Shown in pieces: positions 34,000 to 42,834 of a DNA stretch of 64,000 nucleotides. The translations under genes were made by a program, and so were the position numbers. Below the pieces are notes generated by a model. That model was not told where the DNA came from and made no database searches. It was given only the letters and a program-made list of their open reading frames with translations. The stretch's first letter is position 1. Each line of letters begins with the position of its first letter. Source of the stretch: JBOFOR01 sp051654865 (GTDB lineage: Bacteria; Bacillota; Clostridia; Peptostreptococcales; Peptostreptococcaceae); contig JBOFYV010000007.1 of assembly GCA_051654865.1 (NCBI GenBank), positions 32,053 to 96,052 on the forward strand. The letters are read 5' to 3'.

Positions 34000-35292
34000 A
34001 TGTTATATAGTAAATCAGAATATAATAAAATCGCAGTAATTGGACTAGGATATGTAGGATTACCGCTAGCTATAGAATTTGATAAACATTTTAGCGTAAT
34101 TGGATTTGATATAGATAAAAACAAGATAAAATCATATATTGAAGGAATAGATGCGACAAATGAAGTTGGAGATGATAATTTAAAAAACAGTACTATTGAG
34201 TTTACATCAGATGAAACAAAACTAAAGGAAGCGAACTTTTATATAATAGCAGTTCCAACTCCAATAAATATAGATAAAACACCTGATTTAAATCCTATAA
34301 TATCAGCAAGTGAAATTGTAGGTAGAAATTTAGAATCAGGAGCTGTAATCGTATATGAATCAACTGTTTATCCAGGACTTACAGAAGAAGTATGTATTCC
34401 TATACTTGAGAAAAGTTCAAGTCTTAAATGCAAAGATGATTTTAAGGTGGGGTATTCTCCTGAAAGGATAAACCCTGGAGATAAAGTAAATAAACTTCCA
34501 AGTATAGTTAAGATAGTTTCTGGATGTGATGAAGAAGCATTAGAAATTATATCTAATATATATGGTGTAATAATTAAAGCAGGATTATGTAAAGTGAAGA
34601 ATATAAAAGTTGCAGAAGCCGCAAAAATACTAGAAAATTCACAAAGAGATATAAATATAGCATTTGTAAATGAAGTTGCAATGATTTTTCATAAAATGGA
34701 TATAGATATAAATGAAGTATTAAATGCTTGTAAGACTAAGTGGAATTTTTTAGACTTTACACCGGGCTTAGTAGGTGGAAATTGTATAGGTGTAGATCCA
34801 TATTACTTAATATATAAAGCAAATACTCTAAGCTGCTCATCTCAAATAATATCTTCAGCTAGAAATATAAATGATAATATGGGAAATTATATAGGTGAAA
34901 ATATAATAAAAAAACTTATTCTTTGCAACAAAAAGGTAAAAAACGCTAATGTAGGCATATTTGGAATAACATTTAAGGAAGATTGTCCAGATTGTAGCAA
35001 TAGTAAAGTAGTAGATATAATTAATTATTTAAAGGAATATGATGTAAATATAAAGGTTTTTGATCCAGTAGCTAGTTTTGATGAAATTAAGAAGAAATTT
35101 AATGTAGAGCTATGCAAAATAGAAGAAATGAAAGACTTTGATGTTATAGTATTTGCAGTAAATCATCAGTTCTTCAAAGACACATTTAATATAGAAAATA
35201 TAAGTATACTCTATCAATCTGATACTAAAATTTTGATAGACATAAAAGGTATCTTTGATGATACAGATAAGTATGTATATTGGAGATTATGA
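34000..35292 (+). CDS. Nucleotide-sugar dehydrogenase (UDP-HexNAc/TviB-like)
   Basis: 430 residues. The Rossmann start is IAVIGLGYVGLPLAIEFDKHF; VPTPINIDKTPDL and VYESTVYPGLTEEVC are family blocks, NSQRDINIAFVNE lies in the central helix, and the active-site loop is GGNCIGVDPYYL, carrying the catalytic Cys. The usual GGHCIGVDPYYL has His where Asn is seen here. Oxidises UDP-GlcNAc/GalNAc-type or related sugars to uronic acids with NAD+. It supplies an activated uronic acid to the surrounding transferases. SD AAAGGAG. Confidence 0.9.
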   Translation: MLYSKSEYNKIAVIGLGYVGLPLAIEFDKHFSVIGFDIDKNKIKSYIEGIDATNEVGDDNLKNSTIEFTSDETKLKEANFYIIAVPTPINIDKTPDLNPIISASEIVGRNLESGAVIVYESTVYPGLTEEVCIPILEKSSSLKCKDDFKVGYSPERINPGDKVNKLPSIVKIVSGCDEEALEIISNIYGVIIKAGLCKVKNIKVAEAAKILENSQRDINIAFVNEVAMIFHKMDIDINEVLNACKTKWNFLDFTPGLVGGNCIGVDPYYLIYKANTLSCSSQIISSARNINDNMGNYIGENIIKKLILCNKKVKNANVGIFGITFKEDCPDCSNSKVVDIINYLKEYDVNIKVFDPVASFDEIKKKFNVELCKIEEMKDFDVIVFAVNHQFFKDTFNIENISILYQSDTKILIDIKGIFDDTDKYVYWRL

Positions 35293-35324
35293 TTTTAGTT
35301 ATAAAAAATTAAAAGGTGATAGAT

Positions 35325-36887
35325 ATGAACTTGGATTTAAATCAAAGTAAATGGTTAAGCAAAAGTAAAGTGAAAATATATAATGATAATAATTTTTTAG
35401 TAATAGAATATGATGAATCAAGCAGTGAACATGGGTATGAATATATACAATATGAACATTTTACTACATTCACTAAATATAGTGAAAAAGATAGAACTGA
35501 TATGAGCCCAAATAATGTCTATAGGGTAGATTTTGATGGCAAAATTGAAGGTAATATAAATGTACTATTGACAATAAAAACTTATTCAAAAGCAGGACAA
35601 CTGTCCTCTAATAATATAACTACAGGTAGTAGTATTATTATGAAAGCAGATGAAAATATAATATCCTATAAAGTTGCAATAAGAGTAAGTGGAAAAGGTA
35701 GAATAGTAATCAATAATATAAGTATAAATGATTTTAATGAAAATTATTTAGCAAATAAAGACAAAAGTGAAAAATATCTTATATTAACCAATGGGTACCC
35801 TAGTGATAATGATTTATATAGAAATGCATTTATTCATAGAAGAGCAAAACTGTATAAATCTAGTAACTTAAATCTTGATATATATTATTTATGCAAAGAC
35901 AGATATTTGATTAGCTATAAATTTGATGGAGTTGATATATACAAAGGTAATAGTAAAATGTTAGAAGATGTTATTAAATATGGAAATTATAAAAAAATAT
36001 TAATACATTTTGTAGACTCAACTATGATTGATACAATAAATAAAAATATACCTAATATAGAAAAAGTTGTGTGGATTCATGGTTATGAAGCTGAACGATG
36101 GGATAGAAGACTATTTAATTATACAGGCGATGAAATAGATAGAAATAAGTTTATATTTGATAAAAATGATGAAAATAAGTTTATATTTCTAAGAAAAATA
36201 TATAAAAGTCCTGAATATACATTTGTGTTTGTATCTAATTATCATAAAGAAGCTTGTGAGAGTGATGCTAATACAAAAACAAAACACTCATATGTAATTC
36301 CAAATGTAGTAGATGAAAAGCTTTTTAATTTTACACCAAAAGATATAGAACAAAGAAAAAAGATACTTTTAATAAGACCGTTTAAATACAAACATTGTGC
36401 TAATGACTTAGCAGTAAAAGCAATAATAGAATTAGCTAAAAGAGAAATTTTTAAAGAATTAGAGTTTAATATATACGGAGAAGGTAGTTTATTCTATGAG
36501 ACTTTAAGTCCTATAAAGGATTTAAAAAATGTTAACATACACAATACCTTTTTAACTCAAGATGAAATTTCACAAATGCACAAAAAACATGGAGTGTTAT
36601 TGTGTCCAACAAGAAAAGATAGTCAGGGTGTATCAATATGTGAGGCAATGAGTAGTGGACTAGTACCTGTTTCCACAAATATAGATGCTATACCAGAATT
36701 TGTTCCTTTCAATTGTGGTATGCTATCAAATCCAGAAGATTATATAGGGCTTGCCAATTCAATAGAATATATTTATAACCATCCTGATATATTTTTAGAA
36801 ATGTCCCAAAATGCATCTTCTTTTATTAAGAATAAGTGTGGAATAGATAAGACAATATCAAAAGAATTAGAAATAATAAGACGCTAA
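35325..36887 (+). CDS. Family 4-like glycosyltransferase with N-terminal extension
   Basis: 520 residues from ATG 35325 (SD AAAAGGTGAT); a GTG at 35316 lies inside the SD. Residues 1-145 form a separate beta-sandwich-like part (NNFLVIEYDESSSEHGYEYIQYEHFTTF, KIEGNINVLLTIKTY) of a kind seen in carbohydrate-binding or lectin-like domains. Residues 150-520 are GT-B fold with a C-terminal donor site EFVPFNCGM..., including CPTRKDSQGVSICEAMSSGLVPV, the EX7E-type motif of family 4. Links sugars in cytoplasm. Followed by a weak terminator. Confidence 0.82.
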   Translation: MNLDLNQSKWLSKSKVKIYNDNNFLVIEYDESSSEHGYEYIQYEHFTTFTKYSEKDRTDMSPNNVYRVDFDGKIEGNINVLLTIKTYSKAGQLSSNNITTGSSIIMKADENIISYKVAIRVSGKGRIVINNISINDFNENYLANKDKSEKYLILTNGYPSDNDLYRNAFIHRRAKLYKSSNLNLDIYYLCKDRYLISYKFDGVDIYKGNSKMLEDVIKYGNYKKILIHFVDSTMIDTINKNIPNIEKVVWIHGYEAERWDRRLFNYTGDEIDRNKFIFDKNDENKFIFLRKIYKSPEYTFVFVSNYHKEACESDANTKTKHSYVIPNVVDEKLFNFTPKDIEQRKKILLIRPFKYKHCANDLAVKAIIELAKREIFKELEFNIYGEGSLFYETLSPIKDLKNVNIHNTFLTQDEISQMHKKHGVLLCPTRKDSQGVSICEAMSSGLVPVSTNIDAIPEFVPFNCGMLSNPEDYIGLANSIEYIYNHPDIFLEMSQNASSFIKNKCGIDKTISKELEIIRR

Positions 36888-36893
36888 AACTTT

Positions 36894-36936
36894 AGCCAAT
36901 AGTACCTAGAAATTAATATGGAAGCTATTGGCTTTA
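36894..36936 (+). terminator. Possible terminator after the GT4 gene
   Basis: AGCCAATAG / CTATTGGCT perfect 9-bp stem with a 22-nt loop, then only TTTA. Convergent minus-strand gene begins 60 nt on. Confidence 0.45.
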
Positions 36937-36996
36937 TTATGTCTATTCAAAACATTTCATTATTAGTTAAATGCTTGTTAGTATGATGAAGTTGTA

Positions 36997-37686
36997 TTAA
37001 TCCTTAGACAAGTTAAAATTATTTAAAATTATTTTCTTTTGAATAGAATTATCTATAATATTCCTTACAAATGGATGATTAAACTTAGTGCTAGTATTTT
37101 GACCATGTAGTATTACCATAAAATTTCCACTATTAAATACATAATGATTAAGTTTTATTGCATTAGTATGGCTATTTAGTATATATCTGAATCCACTTAA
37201 ATAGTCTTGAACTTTGTAAATAAGAGTAAAAAAAGGAGGGGATTGAGCATACCAAATTCCCAAATTATCACCAACTATATCATAGACATAACCTTCTTTA
37301 TTTACTATACACTCTAAGTTGGAGGTATGCTCAAAATCTATTAATTGTTGAATGAAATTAGGATGATACATATCATCACTGTCTAGTCTTACAATATAAA
37401 GATAATCATAACCATGTATAATTTTTTTTATAAGAGCGTTTCCACTAGATGTAAAGATTATATTAGAAGGCATTAAATCATATTGAGAAAGAGCGCTTTG
37501 AATTAATACCTCGCTAAGTTCATCATAGTGAATTATAGCAGTAAAAGATTGGTTAGTTTGATTTATCAAACTTTTAAATGTATAATTCATAAAAATGCTC
37601 ATTCTATAGTCAATCCATTCTTTATTTAGTCGAAATTGGTTTAGTTTATTCTTATTGAAACTAATATCAATAATTATTTTTTTCAT
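36997..37686 (-). CDS. Glycosyltransferase, rhamnosyltransferase-like
   Basis: 229 residues. NKLNQFRLNKEWIDYRMSIFMNYTFKSLINQTNQSFTAIIHYDELSE near the N-terminus and IVRLDSDDMYHPNFIQQL around residue 100 (DxDD metal site) fit the putative rhamnosyl transferase family, which also begins with an R-x-R-hydroxylated motif. Asn/Ser-rich loops follow. SD GAGGTGAT. It is the only minus-strand transferase in the cluster and is convergent with the GT4 gene. Sugar donor not known. Confidence 0.72.
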   Translation of the reverse strand: MKKIIIDISFNKNKLNQFRLNKEWIDYRMSIFMNYTFKSLINQTNQSFTAIIHYDELSEVLIQSALSQYDLMPSNIIFTSSGNALIKKIIHGYDYLYIVRLDSDDMYHPNFIQQLIDFEHTSNLECIVNKEGYVYDIVGDNLGIWYAQSPPFFTLIYKVQDYLSGFRYILNSHTNAIKLNHYVFNSGNFMVILHGQNTSTKFNHPFVRNIIDNSIQKKIILNNFNLSKD

Positions 37687-37782
37687 AGTATCACCTCAAT
37701 ATACAATATGTAAATTTATAGGAAATAGTGCTACCTTCTATACTCATAAGTGATTCATAGTTATTAAATATGCAAATTAATA

Positions 37783-37979
37783 TCCTTTGATCAATATATA
37801 ATTGTAAAAGATATTGGAATTGGAATGCCTAAAGAAAAAATAGAAAATAAAGATGATGACATATTAGATTCACCGACTCAATTTTTAAGTGGGGGAAATA
37901 TATTATAGGTGGAATTTTCGGATATATATATAAAGATAAGATAAAAAGTCAGAATATATCAAAAGACTATGAATTTTAA
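37783..37979 (+). pseudogene. Histidine kinase C-terminal remnant, frameshifted
   Basis: Frame from 37783 reads SFDQYIIVKDIGIGMPKEKI, whose VKDxGIGxPKE part is the G1 box of a histidine-kinase ATPase domain, and continues to SGGNIL then a stop at 37905-37907. One base shift on, the frame reads IIGGIFGYIYKDKIKSQN and ends at 37977-37979. The terminator after it (37961-37997) has outlived the gene. No start or H-box remains. Confidence 0.55.
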
Positions 37980-37997
37980 AAATTAATAGTCTTTTTT
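37961..37997 (+). terminator. Terminator of the histidine-kinase remnant
   Basis: AAAAGACTAT / ATAGTCTTTT stem, 15-nt loop, T6. It ends the remnant frame. Confidence 0.75.
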
Positions 37998-38075
37998 GCA
38001 TATCGAAATATAAAGGGAATAGTTTTATGAAAAAGAATATAAATTAAGAAGTAAATTATTGGGGGAAATTGTAAC

Positions 38076-39662
38076 ATGAGAAAGATACTAAATTCTATAA
38101 TTATTTTTTCAGCATTAGTTACTATCACAGGGTGTACATCGACTATTCAAACTGAAGTAAAAAACGAGGTAGAAGAAGAGGTAAAGGAAGTAAAAGAAGA
38201 ACTATTAACATCAATAGAAACATCATACTTAGATAATGAAACTTTATCATACAAAACAAATACAGAATTTGAACATAATAAAGATATAGTATTTCAAAAT
38301 AAATATTCTGATATAGATGGAATATTTACATTTAGAGGAAACTCTCTTAGGAATGCACCTTCATTTGGTAATGCAAAACTAGATAGCAAAGAACTTGAAG
38401 TAGCATGGGAATTTAGAACATCTTCTAGCTCTTGGGGAGGAGGAGCTGGATGGACAGGTCAGCCAAGTATAATCAAGTGGCCAAAAGAACTTAGAGAAAG
38501 TATGAACATATATGATGAATTTAAGAGTAAAGAAGATTTTACAGAGGTTATATATGCAAGCTTAGATGGAAATATATATTTTATAGAGTTAACATCAGGA
38601 AAGCCAACCAGAGATAAAATAAGAGTAGGAAATCCAATAAAGGGAAGTGTAAGTATAGACCCTAGAGGAATACCATTGTTATATGTAGGAGAAGGTATAA
38701 ATGAAAGTGGAACAGTAGGATTTAATATATATAGCTTGATAGATGGATCTCATTTATATGAATTGCCAGGATCTGATTCATTTGCAAGTAGAGGGTGGCC
38801 AGCATTTGATTCATCTGCTATAGTAAACAAAGAAACAGATAGTGTGGTATTAGGTGGAGAGAATGGGTTATTATATAATATAAAATTAAATACAGACTAT
38901 GATAAAAATAACAACACGATAAGCATAGATCCTAAAATAAATAAATATAATTTTTCATCAAATCTAAACAAAGGGCGTTTAGGAATAGAAAACTCAGTAG
39001 CTACATATGCAAACCTTGCTTACTTTGCAGATAATGGTGGAGTAATACAATGTGTAGATTTAAATACTTTAAATCCAGTATGGTCAATAAATGGTTTTGA
39101 TGATATTGATGCTACATTAACTATAGATGTAAAAGAAGGAAAACCATATGTATACTGTGGAAATGAAGTAGACCATCAGGGAACTAGAGGAATCAGTAAA
39201 TTAAAAAAGATTGATGGGCTAACAGGAGAAGTAATTTGGGAAAAAGAATTTGAATGTCAGTCACTATTAGGGAAAAAACCTAATAATGGAGGTCTAATGG
39301 CTACAAATGTAATAGGTAAAAATAATATTGATGACTTAGCAATATTCTCACTAGCAAGATATAATGGATTTAATAAAGGAGGTACGTTTGCTTTAAACAA
39401 AGAAACAGGAGAAATAGTTTGGGAAACTTTATTTGATAATTATATGTGGTCATCACCTGTTGATATATATGATGAAAATGGAAATGGATATATTATCCAA
39501 GGGGACAGTGCGGGGAATTTACATCTATTAGATGGCGAATACGGTAAGAATCTAAATTCAGTATTATTAAATGGAAACATAGAAAGCTCACCTGCAGTAT
39601 ATAACGATATGGTAGTAGTTGCAACTAGAAATGGAACAATATACGGAGTAAAAATAAAATAA
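38076..39662 (+). CDS. Lipoprotein with PQQ-like beta-propeller repeats
   Basis: 528 residues. Signal peptide ending in a lipobox, LVTITGC, so the mature N-terminal Cys22 or near it is lipid-anchored on the outside of the membrane. The acidic, Glu/Lys-rich linker (KNEVEEEVKEVKEELL) leads to an eight-bladed-type propeller with recurring AxDG(N)(I/L)YxL and Gly/Trp blade ends: VIYASLDGNIYFIELTSGKP, GENGLLYNIKLNTD, NGYIIQGDSAGNLHLLDGEYG, VVVATRNGTIYGVK. Such proteins are scaffolds or binders, not proven enzymes. SD GGGGGAA. Confidence 0.8.
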   Translation: MRKILNSIIIFSALVTITGCTSTIQTEVKNEVEEEVKEVKEELLTSIETSYLDNETLSYKTNTEFEHNKDIVFQNKYSDIDGIFTFRGNSLRNAPSFGNAKLDSKELEVAWEFRTSSSSWGGGAGWTGQPSIIKWPKELRESMNIYDEFKSKEDFTEVIYASLDGNIYFIELTSGKPTRDKIRVGNPIKGSVSIDPRGIPLLYVGEGINESGTVGFNIYSLIDGSHLYELPGSDSFASRGWPAFDSSAIVNKETDSVVLGGENGLLYNIKLNTDYDKNNNTISIDPKINKYNFSSNLNKGRLGIENSVATYANLAYFADNGGVIQCVDLNTLNPVWSINGFDDIDATLTIDVKEGKPYVYCGNEVDHQGTRGISKLKKIDGLTGEVIWEKEFECQSLLGKKPNNGGLMATNVIGKNNIDDLAIFSLARYNGFNKGGTFALNKETGEIVWETLFDNYMWSSPVDIYDENGNGYIIQGDSAGNLHLLDGEYGKNLNSVLLNGNIESSPAVYNDMVVVATRNGTIYGVKIK

Positions 39663-39667
39663 ATTAT

Positions 39668-39719
39668 AAAAGTCCCGTTTGTGATAATATTGATTTAGCA
39701 TCATAAATAGGGCTTTTTA
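39668..39719 (+). terminator. Terminator after the PQQ-like lipoprotein gene
   Basis: AAAAGTCCC / GGGCTTTT outer stem (one bulge), inner GTGAT/ATCAT pairing, T5. Confidence 0.65.
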
Positions 39720-39853
39720 TTATTTTGTTAAAAATATGTAAAGTTTGAATCTGTTGTTTGAAGATAATAAAAGCAGGTATATATATTAAAGATAAAACAT
39801 AAAACTTAAAATATAGTTATTTTTTTAAAAAAATTGAAAAGGGGCTAAAGTTT

Positions 39854-40486
39854 ATGGATTTAATTAGTAAAATAAGAAAAAATACAGGGGCTTTACATAG
39901 TGCGACTGAAAATAGTGGTATTATAAAAAGAATATTAGATGTAAATTCTAATAAAGATGATTATGCAGAGTATTTATTTAATCTATATCCAATGTACAAA
40001 GCAATAGAAGATACTATTGAAAATAATAAATCTAATGAAACTGTAAAAAACTTTGCAACAAAAGAATTATATAAGTCTGAATTAATAAAAGAGGACTTAG
40101 AGTATTTACTAGGTGACAAAATAGACACACTAAAGTTACTACCGTCAACAATAGCTTCAGTAGAAAGAATTCGACAAATAAATGAAAATGAGCCGGAGCT
40201 TATAGTTGCATATGCATACACAAGATTTATAGCAGACTTATTTGGAGGACGTACTTTTGCTACATTATTAAGTGAGAAATACGAACTACCAACAGAAGCT
40301 CTAAATTATTATAATTGTGAAGGTATAAAAGATATTAGAGGCTATGTAATGAACTATGCTTCTAAAATAAATAATATAGAATTAACAAAAGAGAAGGAAG
40401 ATAAAATTTTAAATGAAGTAAGTAATGCATATATATATAACTTAGGAATATCATGTGAATTAGAGGCTAAATTGAATAAAAAGTAA
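39854..40486 (+). CDS. Heme oxygenase, biliverdin-producing type
   Basis: 210 residues, all-helical. The proximal His is in TGALHSATENSGI (His15), matching the N-terminal helix of HO enzymes, and the distal helix has AYTRFIADLFGGRTFATLL, the ADLxGGR-type version of the Gly-rich GDLSGGQ segment. SVERIRQINENEPELIVAYAY is the intermediate helix. It should open heme to biliverdin, CO and iron using O2. A clostridium is anaerobic, so heme iron scavenging or traces of O2 may be the setting. SD GGGGC. Flanked by terminators; no heme transporter adjacent. Confidence 0.85.
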   Translation: MDLISKIRKNTGALHSATENSGIIKRILDVNSNKDDYAEYLFNLYPMYKAIEDTIENNKSNETVKNFATKELYKSELIKEDLEYLLGDKIDTLKLLPSTIASVERIRQINENEPELIVAYAYTRFIADLFGGRTFATLLSEKYELPTEALNYYNCEGIKDIRGYVMNYASKINNIELTKEKEDKILNEVSNAYIYNLGISCELEAKLNKK

Positions 40487-40515
40487 CTATAATGAAAACG
40501 TATAAACAAATTAAT

Positions 40516-40556
40516 CACCCCCATATGAGTTAAAATAAACTTATATGGGGGTATTT
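40516..40556 (+). terminator. Terminator after the heme oxygenase gene
   Basis: ACCCCCATATGAGTT / AACTTATATGGGGGT, a long stem with one wobble or mismatch, 6-nt loop, then ATTTCTT. Confidence 0.75.
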
Positions 40557-40636
40557 CTTATATATAATACCGCGAAATAATACAATGAATTAATAATATT
40601 TTATAAATAATACTTTAAACATCAAATAAAAATAGC

Positions 40637-40664
40637 ACAATAAAATAGTTGCTGTCATATTATA
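40637..40664 (+). promoter_or_regulatory. Sigma-K-like promoter of the beta-trefoil gene
   Basis: AC at 40637-40638, 17 nt, CATATTATA at 40656-40664; exact AC-17-CATAnnnTA. Start near 40671, leaving a 24-nt leader with SD AGGGGGC. Confidence 0.5.
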
Positions 40665-40694
40665 AAGAAAATATATAAATAGGGGGCAATTATT

Positions 40695-41201
40695 ATGAAA
40701 AAGTATATTGATAATAAAAATAGACCTGGTGGAATTGTAATATTCCCACCGGGAGGAGGACCAGGACCGGTTATATATCCACCAAATACATTTCCACCTA
40801 TACCGCCATTACCACAACCAGAAAATGATAAGTTTAAGGTGAAAATAAAATCAGTATTTGAAAATGGATTTGTAGTAGTTGGGGAAAATGGATATTTATA
40901 CGTAGCTGAAGATAAGTATACTAAAAATGCAGTATTTAAATTGATATTTGATAAAAATCAAGTAAAAATCAAGTATATAAATGATAACTTTATAAGAGTT
41001 GATCAAAGGGGATTCTTGATAGCTGATACCAATAAAAAAGGTGCTACAGTATTTAATTTATATAAAGTGGACAAGGAACAATATGTATTACAAGCTCCAA
41101 ATGGATATTATGTAAGAGTAAGGGATAAAGATAATTTACTAGTAGCAAAAGCTGAAAAAGCAGGGCCAAGAACTATATTTAAATTTAAAATGGTAGATTA
41201 A
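40695..41201 (+). CDS. Pro-rich / beta-trefoil (fascin-like) protein, candidate spore-surface protein
   Basis: 168 residues. Residues 10-45 are Pro/Gly-rich (FPPGGGPGPVIYPPNTFPPIPP). Residues 50-168 hold repeated beta units typical of a fascin-type trefoil: VFENGFVVVGENGYLYVAEDK, INDNFIRVDQRGFLIADTNKKG, APNGYYVRVRDKDNLLVAKAEKAGPRTIFKF. No signal peptide. Such trefoils bind sugars or actin-like surfaces. An exact sigma-K-like promoter precedes it, suggesting expression in the late mother cell. Family function unknown. Confidence 0.75.
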   Translation: MKKYIDNKNRPGGIVIFPPGGGPGPVIYPPNTFPPIPPLPQPENDKFKVKIKSVFENGFVVVGENGYLYVAEDKYTKNAVFKLIFDKNQVKIKYINDNFIRVDQRGFLIADTNKKGATVFNLYKVDKEQYVLQAPNGYYVRVRDKDNLLVAKAEKAGPRTIFKFKMVD

Positions 41202-41216
41202 ATGAAGCTGTATAAT

Positions 41217-41272
41217 AATAAAGCTGTATCCTAGAAATTATATGATATAATCCTAAGGTGTAGCTTTATTGT
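41217..41272 (+). terminator. Terminator after the beta-trefoil gene
   Basis: AATAAAGCT / AGCTTTATT outer stem with further inner pairing (TCCT/AGG), 56 nt in all. Confidence 0.55.
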
Positions 41273-41381
41273 TATATGAATAATATTCGTGATTATATGA
41301 GTATAACCTAGGATTGATTTGTTTAATTTATTATAAACGAGATAAAATACGAACTAAATTTTAAAAAAAATAAAAAATATA

Positions 41382-41410
41382 TGGAAAAAATAAACGCGTT
41401 GTGCTAATAT
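41382..41410 (+). promoter_or_regulatory. Predicted extended -10 promoter of the NCS2 permease gene
   Basis: TGGAAA at 41382-41387, 17 nt, TGC-TAATAT with the -10 at 41405-41410. Downstream sequence ATTATAAA is shared with the galM promoter. Start near 41417. Confidence 0.4.
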
Positions 41411-41448
41411 TATAAATGTAAAACACAGGAAACTAGGGGGACTAATAA

Positions 41449-42777
41449 ATGAAGAATGGATCAATTTATGAATTAGAAGGGAAAGTTGCTTTAAACAAAG
41501 CTATACCTTTAGGAATACAACATGTATTAGCTATGTTTTTAGGAAATATATCACCACTTATAATTATTAGTGGAATGTTAAATATGCCAATAGAAATGAA
41601 AACTATGTTAATTCAAAATGCAATGTTTGTAGCAGGAATAGCAACATTAATTCAGTTATACCCAGTATTTAAAGTAGGAGCGGGACTACCAATTGTAATG
41701 GGAACTAGTTCTGGATTTATAGGAACAGCAAAAGCAATAGGAGCAACTTATGGATATGGAGCAATACTAGGAGCATCACTTGTAGGTGCTATTATAGAAA
41801 TGTTCTTAGGATTTTTTATAAAACCACTTAAAAAGTTATTTCCACCTATAGTAACAAGTCTAGTAGTTATAGCTATAGGGTTATCTCTTTTACCAGTTGG
41901 GATTAAATACTTTGGTGGAGGAGTAGGAGCAAGTGATTTTGGTAGTACTAATCATTTATTAGTAGGAACAACAGTTATCATAACAATATTAATACTAAAG
42001 CAATTTAAAGGATTTATAGGAGAATCATCAATTTTATTAGGAATTGTAGTAGGATACATATTAGCAATAGTACTTGGAATGGTAGATTTTACTCAAGTAA
42101 AAGAGGCTGAATGGTTAAGTTTACCTAGACCATTTGTAACAGGAATAGAGTTTAATATACAAGCAATAATAGCAATGACAATAATGTTTATAGCAACAAC
42201 AGTAGAAACAATAGGAGATATATCTGGAATTACAAATGGTGGACTAGATAGAGAGCCAACTGACAAAGAATTAGCAGGTGGAGTAATGGCAGATGGGGTC
42301 GCAAGTTTTATAGGAGCTTTATTTGGGGTATTACCAAATACATCATTTAGTCAAAATGTTGGATTAGTAGCAGTTACTAAAGTTGTAAATAAGTTTGTAA
42401 TAATGACAGGGGCAGTATTTTTAATAATATGTGGATTTGTACCAAAGCTAAGTGCAATATTTTCTGTAATGCCTCAATCTGTACTTGGTGGAGCAGCAGT
42501 TATAATGTTTGCAATGATTTTAGTAAGTGGGCTTCAATCATTAACAAGAGAAAAAATAGATGGAAGAAATGGACTTATAATAGCAGTATCAATAGGAATT
42601 GGTGTGGGAATAGGAAATGTACCTGAAGTACTTTCACAGCTACCAGAGTGGGTATCTAATATATTTGCTCAAAATGGAATAATTATGACATTTGTAATAG
42701 CTACTGTACTTAATTTAGTTTTACCTAAAGATAAAGAAGAAGGTATAAAAGTAGAAAATAAGCTTATAATTGAATAG
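41449..42777 (+). CDS. NCS2 family purine permease (xanthine/uric acid type)
   Basis: 442 residues with about 14 membrane segments. NCS2 signatures: GIQHVLAMFLGNISPLII at the N-terminus, FIATTVETIGDISGITNGGLDREP in the middle, and NTSFSQNVGLVAVTKV, the NxxxSQNxG block. The ETIGDIS segment and the following order favour xanthine or uric acid over uracil, though bases other than purine cannot be excluded. It works as a proton symporter. SD GGGGGAC. The gap upstream (41273-41448) shows no purine riboswitch. Confidence 0.85.
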   Translation: MKNGSIYELEGKVALNKAIPLGIQHVLAMFLGNISPLIIISGMLNMPIEMKTMLIQNAMFVAGIATLIQLYPVFKVGAGLPIVMGTSSGFIGTAKAIGATYGYGAILGASLVGAIIEMFLGFFIKPLKKLFPPIVTSLVVIAIGLSLLPVGIKYFGGGVGASDFGSTNHLLVGTTVIITILILKQFKGFIGESSILLGIVVGYILAIVLGMVDFTQVKEAEWLSLPRPFVTGIEFNIQAIIAMTIMFIATTVETIGDISGITNGGLDREPTDKELAGGVMADGVASFIGALFGVLPNTSFSQNVGLVAVTKVVNKFVIMTGAVFLIICGFVPKLSAIFSVMPQSVLGGAAVIMFAMILVSGLQSLTREKIDGRNGLIIAVSIGIGVGIGNVPEVLSQLPEWVSNIFAQNGIIMTFVIATVLNLVLPKDKEEGIKVENKLIIE

Positions 42778-42784
42778 CCTAAAA

Positions 42785-42830
42785 TCAAAAGTGTATCAAT
42801 ATAAATATTATTATATTGATACACTTTTGA
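42785..42830. terminator. Bidirectional terminator (NCS2 permease / Staygreen)
   Basis: 20-bp perfect stem TCAAAAGTGTATCAATATAA / TTATATTGATACACTTTTGA with a 6-nt loop, located between convergent genes. Confidence 0.9.
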
Positions 42831-42834
42831 TTTA

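Larger units (their letters stand above)
37687..38075. other. Gap between glycosylation cluster and PQQ-like lipoprotein gene
   Basis: About 390 nt. It contains the promoter side of the minus-strand transferase, a broken histidine-kinase fragment (37783-37979) and a terminator hairpin (37961-37997). Nothing else is visible. Confidence 0.6.

Noticed and set aside
37702..37729. AC-17-CATATTGTA (minus strand) upstream of the rhamnosyltransferase-like gene as another sigma-K promoter
   Set aside because: The expected transcription start would fall inside the gene's SD (GAGGTGA, 37697-37691), so the mRNA could not be translated properly. Probably chance in AT-rich sequence.
41273..41448. Purine riboswitch upstream of the NCS2 permease
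   Set aside because: None of the conserved loop sequences (for example GTTTCTACC) are found.
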